A stretch of 64,000 bases of DNA from Paramoeba atlantica. Its lineage: Eukaryota > Discosea. The notes beneath the pieces are model-generated. The model was given only the letters and a program-made list of their open reading frames with translations, did not search any database and had not been told where the DNA came from. Positions 8,971-18,711 of the stretch are shown here, piece after piece. How positions within the stretch are numbered: position 1 is the first letter of the stretch; each line of letters starts with the position of its first letter. The position numbers were made by a program, and so were the translations under genes. The DNA lies in assembly GCA_977017575.1 (NCBI GenBank), contig CDRNVI010000004.1, positions 434,001 to 498,000 on the forward strand, given 5' to 3'.

Positions 8971-11900
8971 ATGTCAGATGCAGTTTTCAATGCAGCAGGT
9001 GACGCACAACCTCCGGACACGAGCAAGGAATCCGGTCAATCACTTGAGCCACCTGTCAGGAACGAGGAAATAGCAGCCGCATCTGAAGGTTTGGAGGATC
9101 ACTCAGCGCATGAGTTCCAGGATTGCGACTCGCCTCAGGGAGATAAACCACAACGGGAAGGTGCTGTCCATCCGATCAGCTTTATTAACGACGAACACCC
9201 GGACGGAAGCTCAGGAGTCTTTGAGATTATGCAGAACATTGACGTCAAAACACAATTCCCCATACCACCTGACGAAATCTGGAGACAATCCAAGCAAATA
9301 AAGGCAGGAACTTTGTGTTCGATAGTGTGGGCTTTTGCAAATCAGGAAAAGATCAATATGGCGTGCGGTAAGGTAGTGCGAACGCATAGCAAGCGTGGAG
9401 GGATGGGGAAACTCTCAATGCAATACACGGGGATCTCAGGGTACAAAGAAGAACAGGAATACACAGGATCTCTGCCGCCCCAAGAAAACGTGAGAATCTT
9501 CCGCATTATCTGGCATCAAGCGCCACCTCCGATTGATGTTACCGTGTTACGTGATAGCACTATCGAGAATCATCTGATCACACTGACCCCAGACGACGTA
9601 CATGGGGAGGGAGTTGATCTCTTACCAATACCCACCGTTCGGAATATCAGTCCTGACCTTATTCCATGCGTCATCGCAACTTTTCGTGAAATTGTAAAGG
9701 ATTACATCAATGCCGATCACCAGCAGAGGAATATTATTTGGCATCGACTGCTGTCGGCGATGAAGCTGTCGCTTGCAGGAGTACGCCGCGCCAGTGGGAG
9801 GAGTAGGAGACAAAGACCATATCTTAAAAATAACGATGACAAGGAAGATCAGGCCGCCTTGAATGACCGGAGAGCTATCAAAAGAGCAACGCGGTTGGTT
9901 ACTGAAGGGTGCGCGTCAAAAGCAGCCAGAGTATTAGATCAAGCCTTCACGCCAAGTAATCTTCCGGATGAGGAAACCTTGGACAAGTTGTCAGAATTGC
10001 ATCCTCAAAAAGAATGCGACTTCAGAATCCCAGCAGACGCGCCAATAATGTCTGGGATTGAAATGGAAGAACTCCGTGCTGCTGGAAAGCGCCTGGCGAA
10101 AGGGGCCAATCCGGGTCCAACAGGGATGACGGATAGCATTGTACGGCTGCTGCTTGATGATGAACTTTGCTGCATCAATTTGTGTCACATGATATGTGAT
10201 CTCATCAACGGTTTCCTGGGCAAGGACGTGATTCGTCGCATCAACCGCTCTAGGCTGGTTGCCATTCCCAAAAGTTGTGGAGGGGTTCGCCCAGTCGCAA
10301 TGGGTGAGGTGCTCAATAAATTGGCCGGCATAGTCCTAATGCAAAGGTATGAGCATACGCTGGCTCCGTTATTTGCACCCATGCAACAGGGCGCTTTCTC
10401 AAAAGCGGGATGTGAGAAAATAGTGCACCAACTTCGGAATCGCCACAGCAATGGATATTCCATTCTATCCGTAGACGTTAAAAATGCCTTTAACTCGCCG
10501 AGCAGAATGGATATAGCAAAGCACGTTTTAGCCTTCAGTGCACTCCGCCCTTTCCAGCGATTCTTCGAGGTCGAATACTCGGGGGCCTCTGAATTGCTGT
10601 ATTATGGTTCAGAAGGAAAATTGGTCGGAACAGTCCTAAGCACATCAGGTCTGCGGCAGGGTTCACCATTGGCTTCCATGTATTATTGCGCCTTTTTTCA
10701 ACCCATGCTGGAAACACTGTCGATGGAATTTCCCGAAGTGGAGTTTCACGCTTTCATCGATGACGTTACCATGTCCTCCCTAAAAAGTGCTCAAATCGAA
10801 AAAGCGTTTCAGAGACTCCAAGAGTTGATGGTTCAATACTCGCTCACGCTAGCAACAAAGAAGTGTATATGGTTTGGGGAGGGGTCGGCTCAGCCAATCC
10901 CACCAAGCCTGAAGGTACAGGGTGTGCGCAATGAGGAAGAAGCGGTCAAAGTATTGGGGGCACACATCGGCAAAGAGAATCAGATCAAGAAAAGATTAAT
11001 GGAAGCAGTGGATAAACAAGATACAAGCTTCCAGAGATTAAAAGCAATGGGATTAAGCAATGTAGCATTGATACTTCTTTCGCAATGTATCAATGTTAAG
11101 CAACAATACGTCATGCGCGTCCATCCGCCGTCTGTGACAAAGGAGGCCTCCACTAAATTCGATGACAATGTCGAGAGCGTATTGAAGAAGTGGCTCGGTC
11201 CATTGACGGAAAAGCAGGTGGAGATGGCCCGGCTGCCCATGAAAAAGGGAGGCCTAGGATTGACGTCTTGTTCAAAGATTCGTGAAGCGGCATATTTGGC
11301 ATCACGCTACCAAGCTCTTGAGCGAATAAAATCTTTTACTGCTCGGGCTTGGTTGCCAAACCAAAACGTCCCTTACACTGGAGAAGAAGAGAATTCAGCT
11401 TTGCCACCTATGGATGAAGTTACGACGGCAGCGGTACTTCACGAAAAAGTGGTTGCGAGGTTAAAACAAGATCCGGAGTATTCTAATATTTTAAGGGTAA
11501 CAACCCGAAAGGGAAATTATGATTGGCTTAAATCGGAGGTCCGCTTCGTTCCCTCACATGCCTTTGAAATACCAGTTATGGCACGACTTGGAATTCCTCA
11601 CCCAAGAATCCCAGCAACGATCCTATGTCCAGGTTGTAAGACTTTGCTGAACAATAAGACTGCTTTGGTACATATCCCAGGGTGCGCTCAGTGTTCGGGG
11701 CAGAACGCTACCGTGAAGCACAATCGTCTCGTCAAATACCTCTTTGACCTAAGTCAAAAGTCAGGGATACCTTGCGAACGTGAACCTAGGGCCTTCAGTT
11801 CCTGGAAGTGCGCCACATGTAAAGTGGCTGTGAATCCGGAAAACAGGGGAATTCATGAGAAGACATGCTCAGGGCGGCAGTTGTTCAGGTCAGGCCCTGA

Positions 11901-12270
11901 CCTCGTGATTTATTGGTCAACAGGCGAACTGTTTTACGACCTTACAGTGATTCACGAGCTTGCGCCGTCGATCATTAGTAAGACATGCGCGAACCTGGCA
12001 AAAGAAGCAATAAAACGGAAGCATCAAACATACGTAGAATCAGGAAAGATCCCTGACGTAGCTTTCCAATGCTTGCCGGTTTTTTCTTGCGGATCCTTGC
12101 ATCAGAACACCCGATTCCTCATCCATGCTTTGGCGGACGCTGCGTGCCTTGATCGCCACAGAACAGAGATGGAGTTTAAATTACTGTTGCAAGAACAAAA
12201 TGGGCTCGAAGTGTATGCGCAGCTTCGTAGTCACCTGGCCGACAGGAAGGTGCAAGAATTAAGTGTTTAG
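8971..12270 (+). CDS. LINE-3 ORF: full-length RLE-type LINE polyprotein (group II)
   Basis: 1,099 codons from ATG 8971 to TAG, a usual length for single-ORF RLE LINEs. Residues 1-90 are acidic and Ser/Pro-rich. A conserved N-terminal block starts TQFPIPPDEIW near 94 and includes GSLPPQENVRIFRI near 170. RT spans about 378-660: GANPGPTGM, IPKSCGGVRPVAMG, SVDVKNAFNSP, GLRQGSPLAS and the catalytic AFIDD at 594-598. A thumb follows, then the knuckle CPGCKTL ... H ... GCAQCSG from 886, and the endonuclease core RSGPDLVIYW ... YDLTV near 972-995. All catalytic motifs look intact. It would carry out target-primed reverse transcription. Of the LINEs in the window, it is the one that could be active. 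Confidence 0.92.
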   Translation: MSDAVFNAAGDAQPPDTSKESGQSLEPPVRNEEIAAASEGLEDHSAHEFQDCDSPQGDKPQREGAVHPISFINDEHPDGSSGVFEIMQNIDVKTQFPIPPDEIWRQSKQIKAGTLCSIVWAFANQEKINMACGKVVRTHSKRGGMGKLSMQYTGISGYKEEQEYTGSLPPQENVRIFRIIWHQAPPPIDVTVLRDSTIENHLITLTPDDVHGEGVDLLPIPTVRNISPDLIPCVIATFREIVKDYINADHQQRNIIWHRLLSAMKLSLAGVRRASGRSRRQRPYLKNNDDKEDQAALNDRRAIKRATRLVTEGCASKAARVLDQAFTPSNLPDEETLDKLSELHPQKECDFRIPADAPIMSGIEMEELRAAGKRLAKGANPGPTGMTDSIVRLLLDDELCCINLCHMICDLINGFLGKDVIRRINRSRLVAIPKSCGGVRPVAMGEVLNKLAGIVLMQRYEHTLAPLFAPMQQGAFSKAGCEKIVHQLRNRHSNGYSILSVDVKNAFNSPSRMDIAKHVLAFSALRPFQRFFEVEYSGASELLYYGSEGKLVGTVLSTSGLRQGSPLASMYYCAFFQPMLETLSMEFPEVEFHAFIDDVTMSSLKSAQIEKAFQRLQELMVQYSLTLATKKCIWFGEGSAQPIPPSLKVQGVRNEEEAVKVLGAHIGKENQIKKRLMEAVDKQDTSFQRLKAMGLSNVALILLSQCINVKQQYVMRVHPPSVTKEASTKFDDNVESVLKKWLGPLTEKQVEMARLPMKKGGLGLTSCSKIREAAYLASRYQALERIKSFTARAWLPNQNVPYTGEEENSALPPMDEVTTAAVLHEKVVARLKQDPEYSNILRVTTRKGNYDWLKSEVRFVPSHAFEIPVMARLGIPHPRIPATILCPGCKTLLNNKTALVHIPGCAQCSGQNATVKHNRLVKYLFDLSQKSGIPCEREPRAFSSWKCATCKVAVNPENRGIHEKTCSGRQLFRSGPDLVIYWSTGELFYDLTVIHELAPSIISKTCANLAKEAIKRKHQTYVESGKIPDVAFQCLPVFSCGSLHQNTRFLIHALADAACLDRHRTEMEFKLLLQEQNGLEVYAQLRSHLADRKVQELSV

Positions 12271-12296
12271 TGTGATAATCATAATCTATTAATGTC

Positions 12297-12341
12297 CTTT
12301 ATTAAGACCTTCACCTTTATTAAGACAAAAAAAAAAAAAAA
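12297..12341 (+). repeat. 18-bp tandem duplication and A15 tail of LINE-3
   Basis: CTTTATTAAGACCTTCAC at 12297-12314 is followed by its first 12 bases at 12315-12326 and then A15. The motif TTAAGACC recurs in the LINE-4 3' region at 17091. Its complement resembles the 18-bp monomer at 24.9 and 32.6 kb (about 13 of 18 positions). Confidence 0.75.
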
Positions 12342-12407
12342 CATGACACGCCTTTCTCGGACACCGACGCGAAGTACCACACAAGTCAAGAAGAAATTGA
12401 AGGAACC

Positions 12408-12420
12408 CTGTACCTTGTTG
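12408..12420 (+). other. Partial spliced-leader-like motif upstream of deleted LINE
   Basis: CTGTACCTTGTTG, identical to the 3' end of the leader-like sequence at 61285-61297, lies 35 bp before the start codon of the deleted LINE. The preceding sequence does not match the leader. Short, so chance cannot be excluded alone, but its position repeats the LINE-3 situation. Confidence 0.5.
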
Positions 12421-12455
12421 AACCTGTTGTTTTTTATATTAATCTTTTATTCGAA

Positions 12456-13821
12456 ATGGGCATGCTAACGCGTGCCAAGGCGAAGGACACGGGGGTAGCT
12501 CCCGTTGTCCAATCGCTACCCACGACGCGACGGAAAAAAAAAGAGATGCCGACGTTGCCGCCAATACCACCAGCGCCACCCGAAGATTCACCACCACGGC
12601 CGCCGCCGCCGCCGCCGCCGCCGCCACCGCCACCAAAACAGCCACCATCGCCAACGTCGCCCCCACAATGAGAGCTTCTACCACTACAATCACCACCGCC
12701 GCCACCACCGCCACTACAAACACAAGTGTCACACTCACCACGTGTAGCGGTACGAGCCGAAGAAGTAGAGGTACCTATCGACGACATTGTTCTTCGACCT
12801 TTGAATCCCACTGCGCGGATACTCTCCGACGAAGAGATTTTCCTAAAGAGGAAGGAACGCAAACAAATGCGCTGGGAATTCCATGAGGCACTGCGACAGA
12901 AAAAGGATAAGGCTAAGAATTCGGTGGAGGAGGCTCCGAATCAAAGCTCCGAAACAGCTTCTGAAACGTGCACCGGATCGATTCCCCCGCGAGTGGGCCC
13001 CCCGTCAACTGCAGGAAACAAATGCTCTGTAACAATCAAAAGCGCTAACCTATTGTCAACAGGCCTGCTGTCCAGCTTGTTCAGTCGCCGCAAGGAAATA
13101 ACCGGCTCAATCGATACCCGCCCAACCGAGTTGCCCACAAGGAATCTGTACAACGAAGAAGGCGGAGAAACGAGAACAAGCATTTCGCGGAATAACCAGC
13201 GGAAGAAAAGATTTTGTTTTTCGCCAGAAGGGTCAGCAGACACAATTTTGCAAACAAACAATCATAGTGACGAATCGGAAGACCGTGCAGAGGCTGTAGG
13301 TGAAGGTAAAAACCAAACGCTCCAAGAAAGAGACAACCCGGAATCACCGACGAATGAGCAGCGCATTTACCACGATTGTATATCAACACCGCGTTCAACA
13401 CCTCGATACGAATCGCCCGATCCGATCGATGCGCTACCCGATTGCGTGAGTGAACAAGGAAACGTAGACGATAACTCGACGACCCAGGCCAACTTTGCGG
13501 AAGAAATGCTCGCCGAGATCAACCCGACTACCCAATTCCCTATTCCCCCTGACATCATCTGGAAAATGGCATGCAAAAGCAAGGTAGGTCAGCGCTGCGT
13601 CGTTGCTTGGACTTTCGATCGACAAAAGCCCTTTTTTTTTTCGAAGGACTTTCGATACAAAAGCCCTTTTGAAAGCACTCGCTCACCGTGCCCAAGCGAA
13701 TTACGAAAATGTACGTCATGCTCTTCAACTTGAAATCGAGAAGATGGGGGCATATACCGTAGTATCTCAACTGCGTGAATATATTCCGAAAGAAAACTGG
13801 ATAGGAGGACTTCGGTTTTAG
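12456..13821 (+). pseudogene. Internally deleted LINE (N- and C-terminal ends only)
   Basis: Starts at ATG 12456 with MGMLTRAKAKDTGVAPVV, the same start as the minus-strand fragment at 42218. Then comes a Pro-rich tract, a charged region and the conserved TQFPIPPDIIW block. The frame has one in-frame TGA at 12669. At about 13632-13654 the sequence jumps directly to the last ~55 codons of a group I LINE (DTKALLKALAHR ... LREYIPKENWIGG) in another frame, ending in TAG 13821. About 920 codons (RT, knuckle, endonuclease) are absent. The junction holds a T-run and a 25-bp near-direct repeat (13609-13634, 13646-13670). It may be a non-autonomous derivative or simple debris. Confidence 0.75.
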
Positions 13822-13989
13822 ACACCCCAGAAGCCCAACTCAAATTTTTATTATGGATATTCATATTGTTGTTGTTGTTGGATATTCATATTATTTTCAT
13901 TAATAGATCTTGTGAAGGTAATCGAAGCGTACACGTAAAAAAACATAAAAGTATACGGATTGAAATTCAGGAGGGATTAGTGGTATTTA
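13822..13989 (+). other. 3' tail of deleted LINE and unassigned sequence
   Basis: After the TAG there is an AT-rich stretch with a (TTG)n tract and a doubled GGATATTCATATT motif (13854-13893), probably the LINE tail. I see nothing recognisable from about 13905 to 13989. Confidence 0.4.
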
Positions 13990-14064
13990 GATGACGGCAT
14001 TCTTCGTCTGATGATTGACGATGAAGTGTCATGTATAAATCTGTGTCACATGATATGTGATCTG
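13990..14064 (+). pseudogene. 75-bp LINE RT patch
   Basis: Reads DDGILRLMIDDEVSC then INLCHMICDL, matching the start of the RT domain in group II LINEs (LINE-3: DSIVRLLLDDELCCINLCHMICDL in two pieces). It is isolated: upstream is unassigned and downstream begins LINE-4 at an earlier point of the ORF. It is therefore out of order relative to LINE-4 and must come from another copy. Confidence 0.8.
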
Positions 14065-14068
14065 TTAA

Positions 14069-16927
14069 AAAAAATATCGACAAACGGCTATTAACATATC
14101 ACAAGGAATCGTCACCAAGACTAAAGTAAGAAAGGGATCAGGACAAGTTAATCTGGAATACGAAGGGATACATGGACACTGTCGAGGGAAAAAGTACAAT
14201 GGAACCTTACCACCGCCACCTAATGTACGAATTTTCCGTTTAGTGTGGGAAGGTGAAAATGAAACATCGGATGAACCAGTATTTCATGCAAGCAATGCCA
14301 GCCACACGCAAGAAGACCTTGACTTTGAACCACTTCCCACGACAAAAACCATTGAAACCGAATTCATTCCATGCGTCATTTCAATTTTCAGAGACCTCAT
14401 GCGTGAATACGCGGATAGTCCGCAAAAGCTCAAAAACCAGATATGGCATAAGTTGCTATCGGCAGTCAAGTTCTCATTGGCGACCGTACGGGCCGAATCA
14501 GAAAGAAGACGCAGGAATCGCCCTTTTCGATCACGCAACGATACCAACAAGACCCACGAAGAAAACGGTGACAATCGAGCCATTAAGAAAGCAATGCGGC
14601 TAGTAAAGGAGGGTGCGACATCCAGGGCTACTAAAATTTTAGACCGGGAAATGATCACAACAAGTGCGTCAGATCAGGAAATTCTGGAAAAATTGGAGAA
14701 ACTACATCCAAAGCATCCTTGCACCTTCACGTTGCCACCCGATGCGCCGGCAATGGCTTGCATATCGCCCGAGGAACTTCGACTTGCTGGTCGCCGGTTG
14801 GCCAAAGGTTCATCTCCAGGTCCGACCGGGATGAATGACGTCATTCTCCGCCTGCTAATCGACGACGAAATATGCTGCAGAAGCTTGTGCCACATGCTAG
14901 TGGATCTGGTCAACGGGGTGCTGCCTACCGACATTATGCGACGATTGAAAAGAGCTCGATTGGTGGCTATTCCAAAGCCAAATGGAGGAGTTCGTCCAAT
15001 CGCCATGGGAGAAACACTACTAAAACTCGCTGAACTCGTCCTATTACTTCGACACGAATCATCGCTCGCTACCTTATTCCATCCCCTTCAACAAGGAGTG
15101 TTATCCAAATCCGGTTGTGAAAGCGTAATACATAATCTCAGTGATCTATATGAGCAAGGCCACGTCATTTTATCGCTCGACTTTCGCAACGCATTCAACG
15201 TTCCATCCCGTGACGAAATAGCAAAAGCAGTCTTTGGTTTCGCCACAATGAAGCCCTTTCAAAGAGTGTTTGCGGCGCAATACAAAGAAGCCTCAGAACT
15301 TCTTTTTTACGGACATACCGGTACATTGTACAGCGTACTTGAGAGCAATGCAGGTGTTCGTCAAGGCTCCCCACTGTCGACGGTTTTCTTTTGCTGCTTT
15401 CTGCAACCCATGTTGGAGACCATAGCGCAGGAATTTCCAAACGTCAAAGTTCTAGCTTACGTCGACGACGTCAGCCTCACTTCTCCTAGTGGAAAAGAGG
15501 TCGAGGCGGCATACCACCGGTTACAAACCCTGCTTCTCACTGAAGGAATTCAACTCAATAACGAAAAATGCATCTGGTTTGAAGGGAAAAGCGACGCCCC
15601 CATTCCATCAACACTCAAAGAAGAAGGTGTGCGTACAGAGAGCGAAGTCATTAAAGTACTGGGTGCATTCGTTGGGGAGGAACAGCGCATAGGATCCGAA
15701 TTAATCCGAACGCTGGAAAAACACCATACGATATTCAGACGTCTTAAAAAGATGGGTGCCAACAACGCGTCCCTGCTTTTGCTATCGCGCAGCGTAAACG
15801 TTCGGCACCGTTATCACGTACGGGTACATAAACTAGAGGCCTCACTTGAGCTAGCGCAAAAATTTGACCACGAGATCAAGAATGTCGTCACATCGTGGTT
15901 GGGACCTCTGAGTCCAGAGCAAGAAATGATAGCAAGACTACCTTTAAAGAAAGGTGGATTGGGTATTCCAGCAACAGAACCCTTGCGGAACGCTGCGTAC
16001 ACTTCATCGCGACATGCCGTTTTTGAGCATCAAAAAACCTTTTCAGCTCGGATGGCACAACGCATGGAACCGCCAGCACCTGCAGGGACGTTGGAGGAAT
16101 CACATAAGACACCTGAGGACGAGGTGGTGACGGAGACCAAAAGAGCCACAGAAATCCAGACAAATCTTCTCAAAAACAAGGAGTGGGCTCCGACGATTAA
16201 AGCTTGCAGCAAGAAAGGGAGCTATGAATGGCTTATCGGGAATCGCAAAATCATTCCTTCGCACATCTACACGCTAAACATCATGTCACGACTAAAAATA
16301 AGCCACCCACAACTGCCAAACTCGTTGCTATGCCCGGGATGCAAAAAGCTGCTAAGCTCCTCGGAAGCGCTAACCCACATACCTGGATGCGTCAAATGTG
16401 CAGGACACAATGTAACTACGAAGCATCATGCCCTTGTTCGCTACCTTTACGAGCTATGCCTCCGAGCTGGCTTGCCGTGTGAACGTGAACCTCGTCAGTT
16501 CAGTTACTATGAGTGCTCTGCGTGCGCAGCCACGATCCACCCTGAAAACAAAACGGAACATACCAGGACATGTGTTGGAAGTACTCTGCGTCGCACGGGC
16601 CCCGACCTTGCAATTCAATGGGCTTCAGGAGAGAAATACTACGACCTCACAGTAGTTCACGAACTGGCTCCCTCGAATATCAAACACAATACGACATTCC
16701 TCATGAACGAAGCGATAAAGCGCAAGCGTGTACGCTATGTTGACAGTGGCATGATAAACAAGGAATGCTTTGAATGTATCCCTGTTCTGTCCTGCGGTTC
16801 CATGCACAACGCCACTCGGAATCTCCTGTGGGCTATTGCGGACCGTTGCGGGCTAGAGAGACACAGCGTAATGGAAACATTTACGCTACTCCACCAGGAA
16901 CAGGCAGGAACTATCCTCCACGCTTAA
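14069..16927 (+). pseudogene. LINE-4 ORF: RLE-type LINE, group II, 5' truncated
   Basis: Open from 14069 to TAA 16927, about 950 codons. The first residues (INISQGIVTKTKV ... NGTLPPPPNVRIFRLVW) match the conserved N-terminal block of LINE-3, so only ~120 codons are missing. RT motifs in order are GSSPGPTGMNDVI, IPKPNGGVRPIAMG, SLDFRNAFNVP, GVRQGSPLST and the catalytic AYVDD loop near 15460. The knuckle CPGCKKL ... H ... GCVKCAG lies near 16331-16400. The endonuclease core GPDLAIQW ... YDLTV lies near 16599-16653. The frame is intact, but there is no native start codon or promoter region. Confidence 0.9.
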
Positions 16928-17131
16928 CTCCGCCAGTTTCTAGCTCACGACCAATACACTGAGACAAGTTTTTAAGCTTGTCATCTCAAATACTTCTTAA
17001 GAAAAGAAAGGGATATTAGTTTATTAGAATGTGAACATTTGATAGTAATCGGCGCGTATATAATATATGCGCTCCACGGGCTTTTGTTAAGACCTTTGTT
17101 TTTGTTCATTTTTTTCATTTAACGACAAAGT
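16928..17131 (+). other. LINE-4 3' region and junction with YR element A
   Basis: Contains a hairpin (GACAAG at 16963-16968 pairing with CTTGTC near 16977-16982). The motif CTTTTGTTAAGACCTTTG near 17084-17101 resembles the LINE-3 tail repeat. TTTAACGACAAAG near 17118-17130 is close to the 5' half of the spliced-leader-like sequence. The YR element A gag region follows. No poly(A) tail is present. Confidence 0.5.
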
Positions 17132-17167
17132 CGGAGCTGATCTAGTTGACACGATCACTGGACCTAC

Positions 17168-17842
17168 TTGGTTCGTCTACTGGGTCAAAATATAGATAAA
17201 CTTCGAATAACCCAAGGCGTTTATCGTGGAGCGGATTCTTCATACGTTCGAACGCATTATGAAAATCAGCGTAGTGATGACACTCTCGGAAATACCATAC
17301 GACGAAGCATTTCATATGGAACACGAGGGCGAATGCGAAGCAGAGGTGGATATCGAGGCGGTTTTTACCGTGGAGTGTCTCGGGGAACTTACCCTAGCGT
17401 ACCAGTTGAGAGAGGCGTGTCGAGAGGGGGTTTTCAGGCGCGGGGGTCTGGCCTAAGAAGTCGACTCGGAGAAGTCCGCCCCCGTGGAAAAAGCCAGTCA
17501 AAAAATATTTCAAAACAAAATACAATAGTCATTCAAAATCCAAAAAATCCGAAAACATGTTTAGAACTATCATTCTTGAGCAAGTTTATTTTAAACCAAA
17601 AAGAGAAAAAACAATCGAAAAGCCAGTTAGTTTTAGTAAACAAAAAGCAGTTAGTTTCGCAGAAAAAATTCAAGTTAGTCACGCATACCAAACGCCGCAC
17701 CCGTTTGGATGTGCCAATCAAACAACCGAAAACACGAAGCGAGAAACGGATACATGCAAATGGGAGGCTCATGACAAAAAATACAACACGAGACGAACAG
17801 AGGACGGGCCATCCGGAAAAAACAGGAGATCAGGCCAATTAA
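17168..17842 (+). CDS. Gag-like gene of YR element A (C-terminal part)
   Basis: The frame shows GADSSYVRTHYENQ followed by an Arg/Gly-rich region (RGGYRGGFYRGVSRG), matching the element B protein (GADPKYVESHYVAQ then RGRGVVSYSRYRGN). Arg/Gly-rich tails are expected to bind RNA. The N-terminus is lost at the LINE-4 junction. The last ~95 codons overlap the start of the YR frame. Gag identity is inferred from its position ahead of YR and RT. Confidence 0.6.
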   Translation: MVRLLGQNIDKLRITQGVYRGADSSYVRTHYENQRSDDTLGNTIRRSISYGTRGRMRSRGGYRGGFYRGVSRGTYPSVPVERGVSRGGFQARGSGLRSRLGEVRPRGKSQSKNISKQNTIVIQNPKNPKTCLELSFLSKFILNQKEKKQSKSQLVLVNKKQLVSQKKFKLVTHTKRRTRLDVPIKQPKTRSEKRIHANGRLMTKNTTRDEQRTGHPEKTGDQAN

Positions 17843-18711
17843 GATCCTACAACGGAGAGGTTCATCGTGTGATGAAGTATATGGGGATAAACAGCGAAAC
17901 GACTCAAAAAGCATTGGAACAACTATGGTCGAAAACGACGTGGATCACTCGCGCCCGTCTTCTTCGTGTATTGCAGGCACATCGATTGAAGTTACAAGAC
18001 GACGACGTTGTAAAACTCGTAAGCAACATGCCACTATCCATTCAGACGAAAGCAACGTATGTGAAGCACCTCCTAGCATTGATGGTGCATATGGGGAAAC
18101 CTGCACATCATTCCCGACTTCTACTGAAAACCTTAATCCGCCGGGGGGCACAAGTGCCTGGTCACCAGGCCAAGGCGATTACGAAAGACCAACTCGATCA
18201 TATACTCCCATATATGACGCCAGAAATGGCAGTCACGGTTTTGATTGCATTCAAAACAGCTTCCCGAGCTGGGGAAGTGGCTCTCTTAACCCGCAGAGAT
18301 TTCATTGTCCTCCGTCCGGACTGCGTTGTCCTATACTGGGGACACAAAACCAAAACAACGAAATCTCAGACTTTCCGCCCAGATACGATGGTGGTAATAG
18401 AGGGTGCTTATACGAACCGCATTTACCAGTTTTTGAACCAACTTGCTCCGACAGCACGTATAACGACACTAACATCTATCCATATTACGCGTTTTTTGCA
18501 GCGGCACCTGGGCAAAGGGTACACCTCCCATTCGCTCAAACGGGGGGCCGTGCATCATTTGATGGAGTATGTGGCGGACAACCAGATTTCCGTGGAAGAA
18601 GTCATGCGGCTCGCGAATCACCGACAACTACCGTCCCTTTTGAGGTATGCGGGGGCGAACGAACGTACTGCCAGGGCTTTAGGGGCGCAGCGAGTTACGC
18701 GACTGCTTTGA
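17557..18711 (+). CDS. Tyrosine recombinase of YR element A, copy 1
   Basis: 384 codons from ATG to TGA. The N-terminal ~100 residues are basic. An alpha-helical core-binding region follows (LWSKTTWITRARLLRVLQ). The catalytic domain has the first Arg in KTASRAGEVALL, a Lys-rich beta region (HKTKTTKSQTF), the box II HSLKRGA (H-x-x-R), a second His in ANHRQLPS and the nucleophile Tyr in LLRYAG. It would integrate a circular DNA copy without making a target duplication. The 3' two thirds overlap the RT-RNase H frame. Confidence 0.88.
   Translation: MFRTIILEQVYFKPKREKTIEKPVSFSKQKAVSFAEKIQVSHAYQTPHPFGCANQTTENTKRETDTCKWEAHDKKYNTRRTEDGPSGKNRRSGQLRSYNGEVHRVMKYMGINSETTQKALEQLWSKTTWITRARLLRVLQAHRLKLQDDDVVKLVSNMPLSIQTKATYVKHLLALMVHMGKPAHHSRLLLKTLIRRGAQVPGHQAKAITKDQLDHILPYMTPEMAVTVLIAFKTASRAGEVALLTRRDFIVLRPDCVVLYWGHKTKTTKSQTFRPDTMVVIEGAYTNRIYQFLNQLAPTARITTLTSIHITRFLQRHLGKGYTSHSLKRGAVHHLMEYVADNQISVEEVMRLANHRQLPSLLRYAGANERTARALGAQRVTRLL

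Larger units (their letters stand above)
8817..12341 (+). mobile_element. LINE-3, apparently complete element
   Basis: Extends from the spliced-leader relics through a short 5' UTR, the 1,099-codon ORF, a 71-bp 3' UTR and a 15-A tail (12327-12341). Just before the tail an 18-bp unit, CTTTATTAAGACCTTCAC, is repeated 1.7 times (12297-12326). No clear target-site duplication is visible, because the element is packed between other repeats. Confidence 0.8.

Noticed and set aside
12439-12862. Gly-rich minus-strand frames
   Set aside because: Reverse reading of the Pro-rich (CCG/CCA) leader of the deleted LINE.
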